Below are positions 15,501 to 23,571 of a DNA stretch of 64,000 nt, piece after piece (the stretch's first letter is position 1; every line of letters begins with the position of its first letter). Where the stretch lies: contig JBIQMS010000016.1 in the NCBI GenBank assembly GCA_044463125.1, positions 1 through 64,000 of the forward strand, given 5' to 3'. Position numbers and translations under genes: made by a program. Source of the stretch: CAYMZZ01 sp044463125 (lineage in GTDB: Bacteria > Bacteroidota > Bacteroidia > Chitinophagales > Chitinophagaceae). The notes under the pieces are model-generated. The model saw nothing but the letters and a program-made list of their open reading frames with translations, was not told where the DNA came from and ran no database searches.

Positions 15501-17559
15501 CACTCAGAAGCTTTTCCAATCTAACCACCAGCTTCTCCACACTCGGCAGAATTGCTTTTTCAAGTCCCATATTCATGGGAATGGCGGGTACATTGGCGGC
15601 ACCCAATACTTCGGGTGCGGCATCCAGCCATTGAAAACAAGCTTTGCAGATGCGGCCTGCTAGGCCTTCGGCAAAGGAATTGTTTTGTTGCTCTTCTGTT
15701 AGCACCAGGCATTTGCCATGCCGTTTCACACGTTCGAAGATTAAAGCTTCATCGAGGGGATAAAGACTTCGGAGATCGATGATCTCAATTTTATTAGCGA
15801 GTTCACGCGCGGCTCCCAGCGCCCAATGCACACCCATACCATAAGTAATAACGAGGACCGAATCGCCGCGACGGATATTTTCTTCACCCGCATGTTGCAC
15901 TATTCTCGCTTTACCAAGAGGAACTATATAATCGGCCGAGGGTTCCGGAGTTCGGGCCGCTTCGGTACCCGGCACTTTGCTCCAGTAAAGACCTTTATGT
16001 TCCAACATCACTACCGGATTACCATCATAGTAAGCGGCCTTCATCAAACCCTTCATATCAGCGGCATTAGAAGGATATACTACTTTGATACCTTTGATGC
16101 TGAGCAGGGTAGTTTCCACGCTGCCGCTATGATAGGGTCCGCCTCCGCCATAAGCGCCAATGGGTACCCGCAGAATCATTGACACCGGGAAACGGCCACA
16201 TGTGAGGTAGGAACTCTTGCTGATTTCCGTGACCAGTTGATTGATACCTGGGTAGATATAGTCTGCAAACTGCACTTCCACGATGGGCTTTACCCCCACC
16301 GCGTTTAAACCAACGGTGCTACCCACGATATATGCTTCCTGGATGGCAGTATTAAATACACGGTCGTTGCCAAACTGATCCGCCAGTGTAGCGGCTTCAC
16401 GAAAAACGCCACCGAGCCGTTGGCCCACATCCTGACCATACAATACCAGCTCGGGATGTTGCTGCATCAATTCGCGAATGGCAAAGAGCGCGGCATCCAC
16501 CATCACAATTTTGGAGGCTCCTGCGGGAGATCTTTCGCCCACTTCCTCATTTATATTGTTGTCGGTAAAAACATGCTGTTCGGCAGTAGCCGGATCGGGT
16601 TCGGGTGCTGCAACCGCACGTTCAAAATCTGCTTGTACCAAAGCCCTTGCTTCCGATTCCATTTCCAACACAGCGTCTTCCCCCAACTCAGTTACCAGCA
16701 GCGTACGAAGCCTGGTAAAGGGGTCCCTTTGCAGGTGACTTTCCCAATCCTCAGAGGAACGATAAAATTCCTTTCGCACACCGCTGGTATGGTGTCCGAG
16801 CAAGGGTACTTGAGCGTGCACCAGCCAGGGCTTGCGATGCTGCCGTGCTTCCCGGCACACATACTGCATTATTTCGAAGGAGGCTTCAAAATCGCTGCCA
16901 TCCACCTGTATCCGGTTCAGGCCCTTGAAGCCGGCGGCAAATTCAAATGCGTTCATGGCGCGCGCTTCGGAGGCTGTAACGCTTATTCCCCAATTATTGT
17001 CCTGCACCAGGTAAATGATGGGTAACTGATGCAAGACGGCAAACTGCAGGGCTTCACTCACTTCCCCCTCGGTCATGCTTGCATCGCCCAAAGAACAAAT
17101 TACGATTGGCAATTCTCCGGCAGGTCCCTTGCGGAGCCGCGAAGGATCTTGTCGTTCCCAATATCGTACTCCCTGCGCTATGCCGGTAGTTGGGATGGCC
17201 TGCATGCCGGTAGCACTGCTTTGATGGATAATGATAGGCTTATCCTCGCCCCTATAATTGGGATGTGAATAGTATTCCCGCCCGCCCGTAAAGATATCCT
17301 CCCCTTTGGCGAGCAATTGCAGCATGAGTTCATAGGGACTAAAGCCGAGACCCAGCAAAAGACTTTCGTCGCGGTAATAGGGACTCACAAAATCCTGTGG
17401 CATCAGTTGCAGCGCGGTCGCCAACTGAATGGCTTCATGCCCCCGCGAAGTGGAATGTACATATTTGCAGATGGAACGGTTGGCCTCATAGGTTTCAGCC
17501 ATAACCTGTACCTGCGCCATCCATGAAAAAGCCTTTCGTAATAATGATATGTCCGTCAT
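15496..17559 (-). CDS. Fused alpha-beta 2-oxoacid dehydrogenase E1 component
   Basis: A 687-residue thiamine diphosphate enzyme in which the E1 alpha (about 1-330) and E1 beta (about 345-687) chains are one polypeptide. The alpha part has the TPP/Mg motif GDASMTEGE at 158-166 followed by a downstream NN; the beta part has the transketolase pyrimidine and C-terminal domains. It would decarboxylate a 2-oxoacid (branched-chain most likely, pyruvate or acetoin possible) and pass the acyl group to a lipoyl E2 not encoded here. Such fusions are common in Bacteroidota. Start ATG 17559, behind its own promoter. Confidence 0.9.
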   Translation of the reverse strand: MTDISLLRKAFSWMAQVQVMAETYEANRSICKYVHSTSRGHEAIQLATALQLMPQDFVSPYYRDESLLLGLGFSPYELMLQLLAKGEDIFTGGREYYSHPNYRGEDKPIIIHQSSATGMQAIPTTGIAQGVRYWERQDPSRLRKGPAGELPIVICSLGDASMTEGEVSEALQFAVLHQLPIIYLVQDNNWGISVTASEARAMNAFEFAAGFKGLNRIQVDGSDFEASFEIMQYVCREARQHRKPWLVHAQVPLLGHHTSGVRKEFYRSSEDWESHLQRDPFTRLRTLLVTELGEDAVLEMESEARALVQADFERAVAAPEPDPATAEQHVFTDNNINEEVGERSPAGASKIVMVDAALFAIRELMQQHPELVLYGQDVGQRLGGVFREAATLADQFGNDRVFNTAIQEAYIVGSTVGLNAVGVKPIVEVQFADYIYPGINQLVTEISKSSYLTCGRFPVSMILRVPIGAYGGGGPYHSGSVETTLLSIKGIKVVYPSNAADMKGLMKAAYYDGNPVVMLEHKGLYWSKVPGTEAARTPEPSADYIVPLGKARIVQHAGEENIRRGDSVLVITYGMGVHWALGAARELANKIEIIDLRSLYPLDEALIFERVKRHGKCLVLTEEQQNNSFAEGLAGRICKACFQWLDAAPEVLGAANVPAIPMNMGLEKAILPSVEKLVVRLEKLLSE

Positions 17560-17578
17560 AGCCTAACTGGAGTAGGGG

Positions 17579-17586
17579 CAAAGGTA
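17579..17586 (-). promoter_or_regulatory. Bacteroidota -7 box of the E1 gene
   Basis: On the minus strand this reads TACCTTTG, an exact TAnnTTTG match, about 20 nt before the E1 ATG. I see no good TTTG -33 box at 19-21 bp, so strength is uncertain. Confidence 0.5.
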
Positions 17587-17604
17587 ATGCTAACGGACGT
17601 AAGT

Positions 17605-17846
17605 TGAGAGACGTTTTACGTTTTACGTTGTACGTATTACGTAGTACGTTTTTTGGGTTTAGAGTTTAGGGTTTAAGGTTTAGAGTTGAATGGAAGTTTA
17701 GAATTGGTTGCAAAAAAAATCTGCGAATATCTGCAGATAACTGATGGCTGAAAAAAAGGGGCTGGGAAGCGACTAATATAGGTTACTCCGGCAATAATCC
17801 TTAAACCTTAAACCCTACGTAATACGTAAAACGTACTACGTACAAC
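17605..17846. repeat. Composite inverted heptanucleotide element (families B and C)
   Basis: Left arm: TGAGAGACGT terminus, about five CGTNNTA units, a T run, then GTTTARR heptamers (telomere-like TTTAGGG flavour) to about 17690. The core has an ATCTGCG family D fragment near 17719. Right arm (about 17797-17844): CCTTAAA-type heptamers then family B units in reverse orientation. The whole fills most of the gap between the E1 start and the FAH-family stop. Confidence 0.85.
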
Positions 17847-18458
17847 CTATTTCACTTCCAACTTAAACAAACTCTCCTTCTCAATAAACCCTTCGAGTTC
17901 GTCGCCTACAACGGCTTCGCCTACTCCGGCGGGGGTACCTGTGAAGATCACGTCACCAATATTTACGGAGAAGAAATTGGAGATATAGGAGACGATGCTG
18001 TCGAAGCTATGGATCATGAGGTTGGAATTACCTTCCTGCACGCGCTCATTATTCTTGAGCATGCTGAAGTTGATTTCCTTGCGGTTCTTTATTTCAGAAA
18101 AGGGAATCCATTTGCCGATGACGGCGGAATTGTCCCAGGCTTTGGCTTTTTCCCAGGGCAGCCCTTTTGATTTCAGTTCGTTCTGAATATCGCGTGCCGT
18201 AAAATCGATGCCCGCGGTTATAGCATCATAATATTTGTTCGCATATTTTTCCTGGATATACTTCCCGTTCTTGCTGATGCGGATAACCAGCTCACATTCG
18301 TAGTGTAGTTCGTTGGTGAATTCAGGATAATAAAATGGCGTATGCGGTTGAAGCATGGCGCTTTTGGGCTTCATGAATATCACGGGCTCATCCGGCACAT
18401 CATTTCCCAATTCCTTCGCATGGGCAACATAATTACGACCTACGCAAAAAATCTTCAT
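17847..18458 (-). CDS. Fumarylacetoacetate hydrolase family protein
   Basis: A 203-residue single-domain FAH-fold enzyme. The metal-binding acids are visible in HYECELVIRI (two glutamates) and GIDFTARD (aspartate); GTPAGVG near the C-terminus is typical. Family members include fumarylpyruvate hydrolase, acylpyruvase and oxaloacetate decarboxylase or tautomerase, and this short form fits that group. The precise substrate cannot be assigned. Start ATG 18458. The 3' end abuts a composite repeat element. Confidence 0.88.
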   Translation of the reverse strand: MKIFCVGRNYVAHAKELGNDVPDEPVIFMKPKSAMLQPHTPFYYPEFTNELHYECELVIRISKNGKYIQEKYANKYYDAITAGIDFTARDIQNELKSKGLPWEKAKAWDNSAVIGKWIPFSEIKNRKEINFSMLKNNERVQEGNSNLMIHSFDSIVSYISNFFSVNIGDVIFTGTPAGVGEAVVGDELEGFIEKESLFKLEVK

Positions 18459-18600
18459 AATCCAGGCGGTTGTTATTTAAATACATCGGATACTTTCCTT
18501 AGGATGGTTCATCCCATATATTCATTAGAATCAATAAGTTAATTGGATTTTATGACCGTGAAAAGGTCAGGCTGCTAAAATAAGTAATGTGTATGACTTC

Positions 18601-19176
18601 TCATAAAGAAAACTGTTTATTATTTACCTGGTTCATAGCCATCTGAACCCCAATCGTAGCGAACTGCTCAATCACTTCCACGCATTTTTCTATTTTCAGC
18701 TTCACGAGGGCCTCTTCTTCCAGTCGCCATCTGGAAAGCACATAATCGGCCTGCATCCCTTTGGGGTAATTGTTGCCGATACCAAACCGAAGCCGGGGAA
18801 ACTCGGCGCTGGCCAGGGTTTCGGTAATGCTTCGCAAACCATTATGTCCCCCATCGCTGCCGCCGGGGCGCAAGCGTAGTTTTTCGAGGGGCAGGGCCAG
18901 GTCATCGGTGATCACCAACAATCTGTCGGGACTGATTTTTTCCTTGTCGAGCCAGTATTTGATCGCTTTACCGCTCAGGTTCATATAAGTGGTGGGGCAA
19001 ATGCATACAAAGGTTTTGCCCTTCCATTTCACCTCGGCCCGGTAGGCCAGCCGGTCGGTTTGGAAATTGCCTCCATGCTTCAGCACAAAAGCCATCACCA
19101 CATCGAATCCTATATTGTGCCTTGTATGCGCGTATTCGTTGCCAACATTTCCCAGGCCTGCGATCAGAAATTTCAT
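18601..19176 (-). CDS. pth: Peptidyl-tRNA hydrolase
   Basis: A 191-residue cytosolic enzyme that cleaves peptidyl-tRNA released from stalled ribosomes. Diagnostic motifs: GLGNVGNEYAHTRHNIGFD with the catalytic histidine, TYMNLSG, DDLALPLEKLRLRPGG and GGHNGLRSI. ATG 19176 (MKFLIAGLGN) is the family start; a longer frame up to 19236 would read through the upstream hairpin and is rejected. It follows rplY and prs, a common order, but the hairpin at 19207 and a -7-like box just before the ATG suggest it is transcribed at least partly on its own. Confidence 0.95.
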   Translation of the reverse strand: MKFLIAGLGNVGNEYAHTRHNIGFDVVMAFVLKHGGNFQTDRLAYRAEVKWKGKTFVCICPTTYMNLSGKAIKYWLDKEKISPDRLLVITDDLALPLEKLRLRPGGSDGGHNGLRSITETLASAEFPRLRFGIGNNYPKGMQADYVLSRWRLEEEALVKLKIEKCVEVIEQFATIGVQMAMNQVNNKQFSL

Positions 19177-19180
19177 AGTG

Positions 19181-19188
19181 CAAAAATG
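19181..19188 (-). promoter_or_regulatory. Putative -7 box of pth
   Basis: Minus strand CATTTTTG, one mismatch from TAnnTTTG, ending 4 nt before the pth ATG. The same start-hugging geometry as guaB and folD, placed just downstream of the rplY hairpin. No -33 box is seen. Confidence 0.35.
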
Positions 19189-19206
19189 GAATATTCTTTC
19201 AAACAA

Positions 19207-19236
19207 ATGCCTGTACCATTGGCATGGTACAGGCAT
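19207..19236 (-). terminator. Hairpin terminator after rplY
   Basis: A perfect 12-bp inverted repeat, ATGCCTGTACCA at 19207-19218 and TGGTACAGGCAT at 19225-19236, with a 6-nt loop. On the minus strand it is followed by TTTGTTTG, giving an intrinsic terminator or attenuator between rplY and pth. Confidence 0.75.
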
Positions 19237-19280
19237 TGTATTATTGGTCGAATTCAGAAATCTACATTCCTGATCCCTGC

Positions 19281-19874
19281 TTATTTCTTGGCTTCAGCGG
19301 CCTTGGGCGCAGAAGCTTCTTCCTGCTTCAACTGACGGGTCATCACTACTGAAGCGATAGGAATACGGGGTGAGTTCAGAATTTCAAAGTTCTCAGCCAC
19401 CACATCTTCCACGCGGATATTACCGTTCAGTTCCAGATCGTCAATGGGCACTTCAATGGCTTCCTTCAGGTGTTTGGGAAAGGTCTTTACTTTCAGGGAT
19501 TTCATTTTTGAAACCAGTCGGCCACCTTCTTTTACACCTTTGGATGCACCCACCAGCTTGATGGGAATATCGGCAACTACTTTTTTGTCTTCAACCAGTT
19601 CCAGCAGGTCAACGTGAATCAGTTGATCGCTCACTTTATCAAACTGCAGGTCCTTCAAAATGGTGCGGTAAGACTTTCCGTCGAGTTTGATTTCGGCGAT
19701 CTGGAAATTAGGTGTGTACACCAGGTTCTTAAATTCGGCGGCAGGTGCGGCAAAACTTACCTCCTGGGGTCCTCCGTAAATTACACCAGGCACCAGTCCC
19801 TGAGAGCGGAGTTGCCGGGTGGAGCTTTTCCCGAATCCGGTCCTCAGTTGTCCTTCGATTGTAATTGTGTTCAT
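19281..19874 (-). CDS. rplY: 50S ribosomal protein L25, long CTC form
   Basis: A 197-residue L25/CTC protein that binds 5S rRNA. The N-terminal L25 domain (about 1-90, beginning MNTITIEGQLRTGFGKSSTRQLR) is followed by the TL5/CTC C-terminal domain (about 95-180) and a short Ala/Lys-rich tail. It lies 27 nt behind prs on the minus strand and is followed by a strong hairpin, so prs-rplY form one unit. Confidence 0.95.
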   Translation of the reverse strand: MNTITIEGQLRTGFGKSSTRQLRSQGLVPGVIYGGPQEVSFAAPAAEFKNLVYTPNFQIAEIKLDGKSYRTILKDLQFDKVSDQLIHVDLLELVEDKKVVADIPIKLVGASKGVKEGGRLVSKMKSLKVKTFPKHLKEAIEVPIDDLELNGNIRVEDVVAENFEILNSPRIPIASVVMTRQLKQEEASAPKAAEAKK

Positions 19875-19901
19875 TGTTATGTTGTTTAAATGTTTACATG
19901 C

Positions 19902-20852
19902 CTAAAGGCTGGTTCTTCGCTGCGAGTGAACAAAAAGGCTGGTGATGCTCTTGTTTTCAAACGCATTGCGGATAGCCACGGCGAAGAGTTCTGCTACGGT
20001 GATCACCTTTATCTTCTCACTTTCCTTGCGAAGGGGTATGGTGTCGCAAACAACAACCTCTTCCAGCACACTGTTTTCCAGGTTTTCGTAGGCCTTGCCA
20101 CTGAGTACAGGGTGGGTAATCAAAGCTCTAACGCTTCGGGCCCCCTTATCCTTCATCAGTGCGGCACTCTTGGCCAATGTGCCTCCGGTATCGCAGATAT
20201 CATCGATGATCACGATATCCCGGTCGGTCACATCCCCTATCAGGGCCATACTGGCGATCTCGTTGGCACGTTTGCGGTGCTTATCGCAGATCACCATTTC
20301 AGCATTGAAGTAGTTGGCGATTTCCCTGATGCGGTTGGTCGCCCCTACGTCGGGGGCCGCAAAGGTAAGGTTTTCCAGCTGTAGATTCTCAATATAAGGA
20401 ATAAAAACTGCATGGCTGTCGAGATGGTCAACCGGGATATCAAAATAGCCCTGGATCTGGGGAGCATGGAGGTCCATGGTAATGATCCGGTCGGCTCCTG
20501 CGGCGGTTAACATATTGGCTACCAGCTTACTGCCTATAGCAACCCGGGGTTTATCCTTCCGGTCCTGCCGGCCATAGCCGTAATAGGGAATTACGGCGAT
20601 TACTTTATAAGCCGAAGCACGGCGGGCGGCATCAATCATCAGGAGCAGTTCCAGAAGATTATCGGCCGGCGCATTGGTACTCTGGACCAAAAAAACAAAG
20701 TCTCCCCGGATACTTTCCAGGAAGACAGGACATATTTCGCCATCGCTGAAATGCTGGATGGCGATCTTACCAGGTCGGGTGCCATATTTCAGGCAAATAT
20801 TTTCGGCTAACTGGCCGGAGCTGGTGCCGGCGAATATTTTGGCTGACTGCAT
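19902..20852 (-). CDS. prs: Ribose-phosphate pyrophosphokinase
   Basis: A 316-residue PRPP synthetase, the class I bacterial length. Motifs: flexible-loop region YYGYGRQDRKDKPR, metal-binding TMDLHAPQIQGYF, and the PRPP loop VIIDDICDTGGT. It makes PRPP from ribose 5-phosphate and ATP for nucleotide, histidine and tryptophan synthesis. Start ATG 20852. The 5' region holds a small hairpin (CTCCGG at 20868-20873 with CCGGAG at 20883-20888) and a near -7 box TATCTTCG (minus strand, 20892-20899). Confidence 0.96.
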   Translation of the reverse strand: MQSAKIFAGTSSGQLAENICLKYGTRPGKIAIQHFSDGEICPVFLESIRGDFVFLVQSTNAPADNLLELLLMIDAARRASAYKVIAVIPYYGYGRQDRKDKPRVAIGSKLVANMLTAAGADRIITMDLHAPQIQGYFDIPVDHLDSHAVFIPYIENLQLENLTFAAPDVGATNRIREIANYFNAEMVICDKHRKRANEIASMALIGDVTDRDIVIIDDICDTGGTLAKSAALMKDKGARSVRALITHPVLSGKAYENLENSVLEEVVVCDTIPLRKESEKIKVITVAELFAVAIRNAFENKSITSLFVHSQRRTSL

Positions 20853-20961
20853 GGGTATTAACTGATACTCCGGCTACTAATACCGGAGCGGCGAAGATAT
20901 TAATATCGATGCAATCAGCGGTTTGACGGCTGATAAAATGTGGAAATTAAAATCAACCGGC

Positions 20962-21183
20962 TTAGCGCACCACTACCGCACTGGAAACCTGTAGCGGCAT
21001 ATTATTTTGACCGCTGGCCAGATTCTGTGTCTGTGTGGTTTGCACTCCTGTTTCTGTATCATTCAGACTGTGAAAGATAGAGGAACAGATAAAAATGGAA
21101 AGGAATAGTACCACTACATACATCACGGCAAAGAAGAGTACGGGGTGCAGCGCGCCCATGGATGAGGAGGACCTGGATTTCAT
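20962..21183 (-). CDS. Small single-pass membrane protein, unknown
   Basis: A 73-residue frame starting at ATG 21183 (MKSRSSSSMGALHPVLFF). A serine-rich, basic cytoplasmic N-terminus precedes one hydrophobic helix (about residues 15-36) and a polar Gln/Thr/Asn-rich tail ending in VVVR. I recognise no family. It is divergent from radC with a short shared upstream region. A frame extended to TTG 21210 is possible but less likely. Confidence 0.55.
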   Translation of the reverse strand: MKSRSSSSMGALHPVLFFAVMYVVVLFLSIFICSSIFHSLNDTETGVQTTQTQNLASGQNNMPLQVSSAVVVR

Positions 21184-21291
21184 ACAATACAGATTTTTGG
21201 GGTTCTTCAAAAAAATTGGATTCTGTGTTTTTCCCGCAATCGGCGTGAAAATTCACCTTTCATTGATAAAAATAGAAGTTAAATTAATGGG

Positions 21292-21984
21292 ATGCAAGCG
21301 CAGAAGTACTCAATAAAGCAATGGGCAAAAGACGAAAGACCCCGCGAAAAATTACGCATGTTGGGTGCATCCACGCTCAGCAATGCCGAACTGTTGGCCA
21401 TATTGCTTCATAGCGGCACCCGAACCGAGTCGGCGCTTGACCTGGCACGCAATATCATGTCAGGAGCAGGCAACGATATTGTGTTACTCAGCAAAATGCC
21501 CGTGAAAGAATTGCAGAAAATCAAAGGAATAGGCCAGGCCCGGGCCATGACCATTATTGCGGCGTTCGAGCTGGGCCGAAGAAGGCAACTGAGCACCTCC
21601 CCTACCCGCCAGATCATGCGCAACAGCTCGGAAATGGCAGGCTTTCTAAAGCCGTTGCTCGAAGATTACCGGCATGAAGTGTTTGGTGTAGTATTCCTGA
21701 ACCGGGCCAATAAAGTAAACCATTTCGAGATCATCAGCCAGGGTGGTATTTCCGCTACTGTAGTGGACACCCGCATCATCATCCGCAAGGCGCTGGAATA
21801 CGATGCGGTAAACCTGGTCCTTTGCCATAACCACCCCTCGGGCAACCTCCGACCCAGCGGAGCCGATCACAGTCTCACCCAAAAAATCAAAGAAGCCGCC
21901 ACATTCTTCGAAATAAAAGTGCTGGATCACCTGATCATCAGCCAGGAGGGATATTATTCCTTCGCCGATCAGGGAGAGCTATGA
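21292..21984 (+). CDS. radC: RadC/UPF0758 family protein
   Basis: A 230-residue protein with an N-terminal helix-hairpin-helix region (about 15-100, LQKIKGIGQARAM) and a C-terminal JAB/MPN metalloprotease-like domain carrying HNHPSGNLRPSGADHS with its metal ligands. Originally linked to DNA repair in E. coli, but the molecular activity of RadC is unresolved. Start ATG 21292. The stop codon (TGA, 21982-21984) forms the first bases of the composite repeat that follows. Confidence 0.92.
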   Translation: MQAQKYSIKQWAKDERPREKLRMLGASTLSNAELLAILLHSGTRTESALDLARNIMSGAGNDIVLLSKMPVKELQKIKGIGQARAMTIIAAFELGRRRQLSTSPTRQIMRNSSEMAGFLKPLLEDYRHEVFGVVFLNRANKVNHFEIISQGGISATVVDTRIIIRKALEYDAVNLVLCHNHPSGNLRPSGADHSLTQKIKEAATFFEIKVLDHLIISQEGYYSFADQGEL

Positions 21985-22145
21985 GAGAATGTTTTACGTT
22001 ATACGTTTTACGTAGTACGTTTTTTTGTTTAAGGTTGAGGGTTTAAAGTTTAATGTTATCCAATGGTCAACCTTAAACCTTAAACTTTAAACTCTAAACC
22101 CCAAAGAACGTATTACGTATAACGTACTACGTATAACATCTCTCA
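21982..22145. repeat. Composite inverted heptanucleotide element with terminal repeats
   Basis: The most regular copy. Left end TGAGAGAATGTTTTACG; right end, read inverted, TGAGAGATGTTATACG. Between them: family B units, a T run, GTTTARR heptamers, a short core near 22050, then AACYYTA heptamers, CCCCAAAG and inverted family B units. The left TGA is the stop of radC and the right TGA (minus strand, 22143-22145) is the stop of the DUF3467 gene. Confidence 0.88.
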
Positions 22146-22451
22146 CGCTTGCGCCGTCGGGCCACCAAAATTCAATGGCAAATTCACTTCTTCCAGGTCG
22201 CGGATGCTGCCATTTACTGATTCGAATTTGGCTATATTTTCCGTGAGCGCTTTCATCAGCCTTTTGGCATGCTGGGGGGTGAGAATTATGCGCGACTTTA
22301 CTTTGCTCTTGGGTGTGCCGGGCATCACGTTTACAAAATCCACTACAAACTCGGCATGGGAATGCGTGATGATCGCCAGGTTGGCATAAAGGCCTTCGGC
22401 AATCTCTTCTGAAATTTCAATATTGAGCTGGTTGGGTTGTGTATCAGACAT
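22143..22451 (-). CDS. DUF3467 family protein
   Basis: A 102-residue soluble protein starting MSDTQPNQLNIEISEEIAEG. The pattern ADGxYANxxxxxHSxxEFxxDF, here GLYANLAIITHSHAEFVVDF, and LTPQHAKRLMKALTENI are the DUF3467 signature. The function is not established. It is transcribed alone, converging on radC, from a promoter containing an inverted repeat (see 22477-22511). Its stop codon is embedded in the composite repeat. Confidence 0.88.
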   Translation of the reverse strand: MSDTQPNQLNIEISEEIAEGLYANLAIITHSHAEFVVDFVNVMPGTPKSKVKSRIILTPQHAKRLMKALTENIAKFESVNGSIRDLEEVNLPLNFGGPTAQA

Positions 22452-22476
22452 AAAAATAATTGCGTTGAATAAAGCA

Positions 22477-22511
22477 TAAAGGTAGCGATCCTCATCATTC
22501 CTCCAATGATG
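22477..22511 (-). promoter_or_regulatory. Promoter with inverted repeat for the DUF3467 gene
   Basis: Minus strand -7 box TACCTTTA (22477-22484) lies about 25 nt before the ATG. An inverted repeat CATCATT-CCTCC-AATGATG spans 22493-22511, overlapping the expected -33 position (TTGG at 22503-22506). This is where a repressor dimer could block transcription. Confidence 0.45.
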
Positions 22512-22528
22512 TCATCTTGCAAAAAGCA

Positions 22529-22554
22529 GAAAGCGACCCCATGGGGTCGCTTTC
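22529..22554 (-). terminator. Strong hairpin terminator of the susCD operon
   Basis: A perfect inverted repeat GAAAGCGACCCC (22529-22540) and GGGGTCGCTTTC (22543-22554) around an AT loop. On the minus strand it is followed by TGCTTTTTGC. It ends the susC-susD-DUF1735 transcript 27 nt past the last stop. Confidence 0.85.
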
Positions 22555-22580
22555 TTATTCAACTATGAACGGTAATCGGA

Positions 22581-23546
22581 TTAAGGACGGGCTCCTTTAT
22601 ATTCCATATGCCAGTCGAAAGAAACACGGGGTGCTGGCAGGGGAACGGATGCCGGCTGGTACATAAAGAATTTCACGTCGATATCGCGTGTTACGGGATC
22701 CCATTTATTGGTACCGCTGTTGTCCAGCTCTGCATAACGGCCATTGCTGGCGGGCTGTCCATAAATATTCACCACAGAAGTTACTTCACCATTCGCATTA
22801 AAGGTGAAAACCGGGCTATAACCACCATAGCCACTCACTGCGCCAGCGTTGAGGATCGGAATGAAATAATCCACCCAGTAATCGGGATCATAACCAGCTA
22901 CAGAAGAAGCGCCGGTTGTGATCAGGTGATAGTTCATGGGGAACAGGCCATCCAGTGCCGCAGCGGCATCGGTCATGGTACCTGTTACCTCATAAGCGCC
23001 ATCATAATCGTTTTTGATCAGCACGTTAACGATGCCGTAACCAGTACCCGCAGAAGGTTCACCCACGGTAGTCTGCGTAACTTCGAGACCAAAAGCATAG
23101 GACTTGGAAAGATCCAGCAGGCTTTTATCGATCGTTACCGAGATACCGCGATTGAACTCGCCGGAAGCGAGGGTGAGCGTCCAGGTATTGCCGTTAACGG
23201 TTACACCTGATGCAGCGGGAATGGTGAATGAGCCGGGAGGCAGCAATTCGTACTCTGTACCATTATCCGCATTATAGGCATCCAGGAATGCCTGTGAATT
23301 GGTAATGGTAATGGTGGCCTCTTTGTTAATGTCGGCATTTGTATTGGCATCGCGCAGTACGCTGGCGATCTTAATTGTTTCAACTGTAGGGTTTACGTCC
23401 AGCGCCAATACTACAGGATCCGGACCTCCTTCAGTCAATTTAATCAGGGTTTTTCCACCGCCGTCTTTGATCTCGGCTTTCTCGCAGGAGAAGAGCAGAG
23501 CCGATGCGGCCAGGAACATACCATATTTTAAAAATGTCTTCTTCAT
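22581..23546 (-). CDS. DUF1735 surface lipoprotein
   Basis: A 321-residue lipoprotein with signal peptide and lipobox LLFSC (Cys about 21). The N-terminal part (about 45-150) matches the DUF1735/BT_3987-like fold found beside SusD in glycan-utilisation loci; the C-terminal half ends in FDWHMEYKG. In characterised loci such lipoproteins help bind substrate at the cell surface. Third gene of the susC-susD operon, 25 nt after susD, followed by a strong terminator. No glycosidase is present, so the substrate stays unknown. Confidence 0.85.
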   Translation of the reverse strand: MKKTFLKYGMFLAASALLFSCEKAEIKDGGGKTLIKLTEGGPDPVVLALDVNPTVETIKIASVLRDANTNADINKEATITITNSQAFLDAYNADNGTEYELLPPGSFTIPAASGVTVNGNTWTLTLASGEFNRGISVTIDKSLLDLSKSYAFGLEVTQTTVGEPSAGTGYGIVNVLIKNDYDGAYEVTGTMTDAAAALDGLFPMNYHLITTGASSVAGYDPDYWVDYFIPILNAGAVSGYGGYSPVFTFNANGEVTSVVNIYGQPASNGRYAELDNSGTNKWDPVTRDIDVKFFMYQPASVPLPAPRVSFDWHMEYKGARP

Positions 23547-23571
23547 ATAAATTAATTAATTGAATGAAAGA

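Noticed and set aside
18545..18580. Short hairpin TGACC/GGTCA downstream of pth
   Set aside because: Only a 5-bp stem with no T run on the minus strand; too weak to call a terminator.
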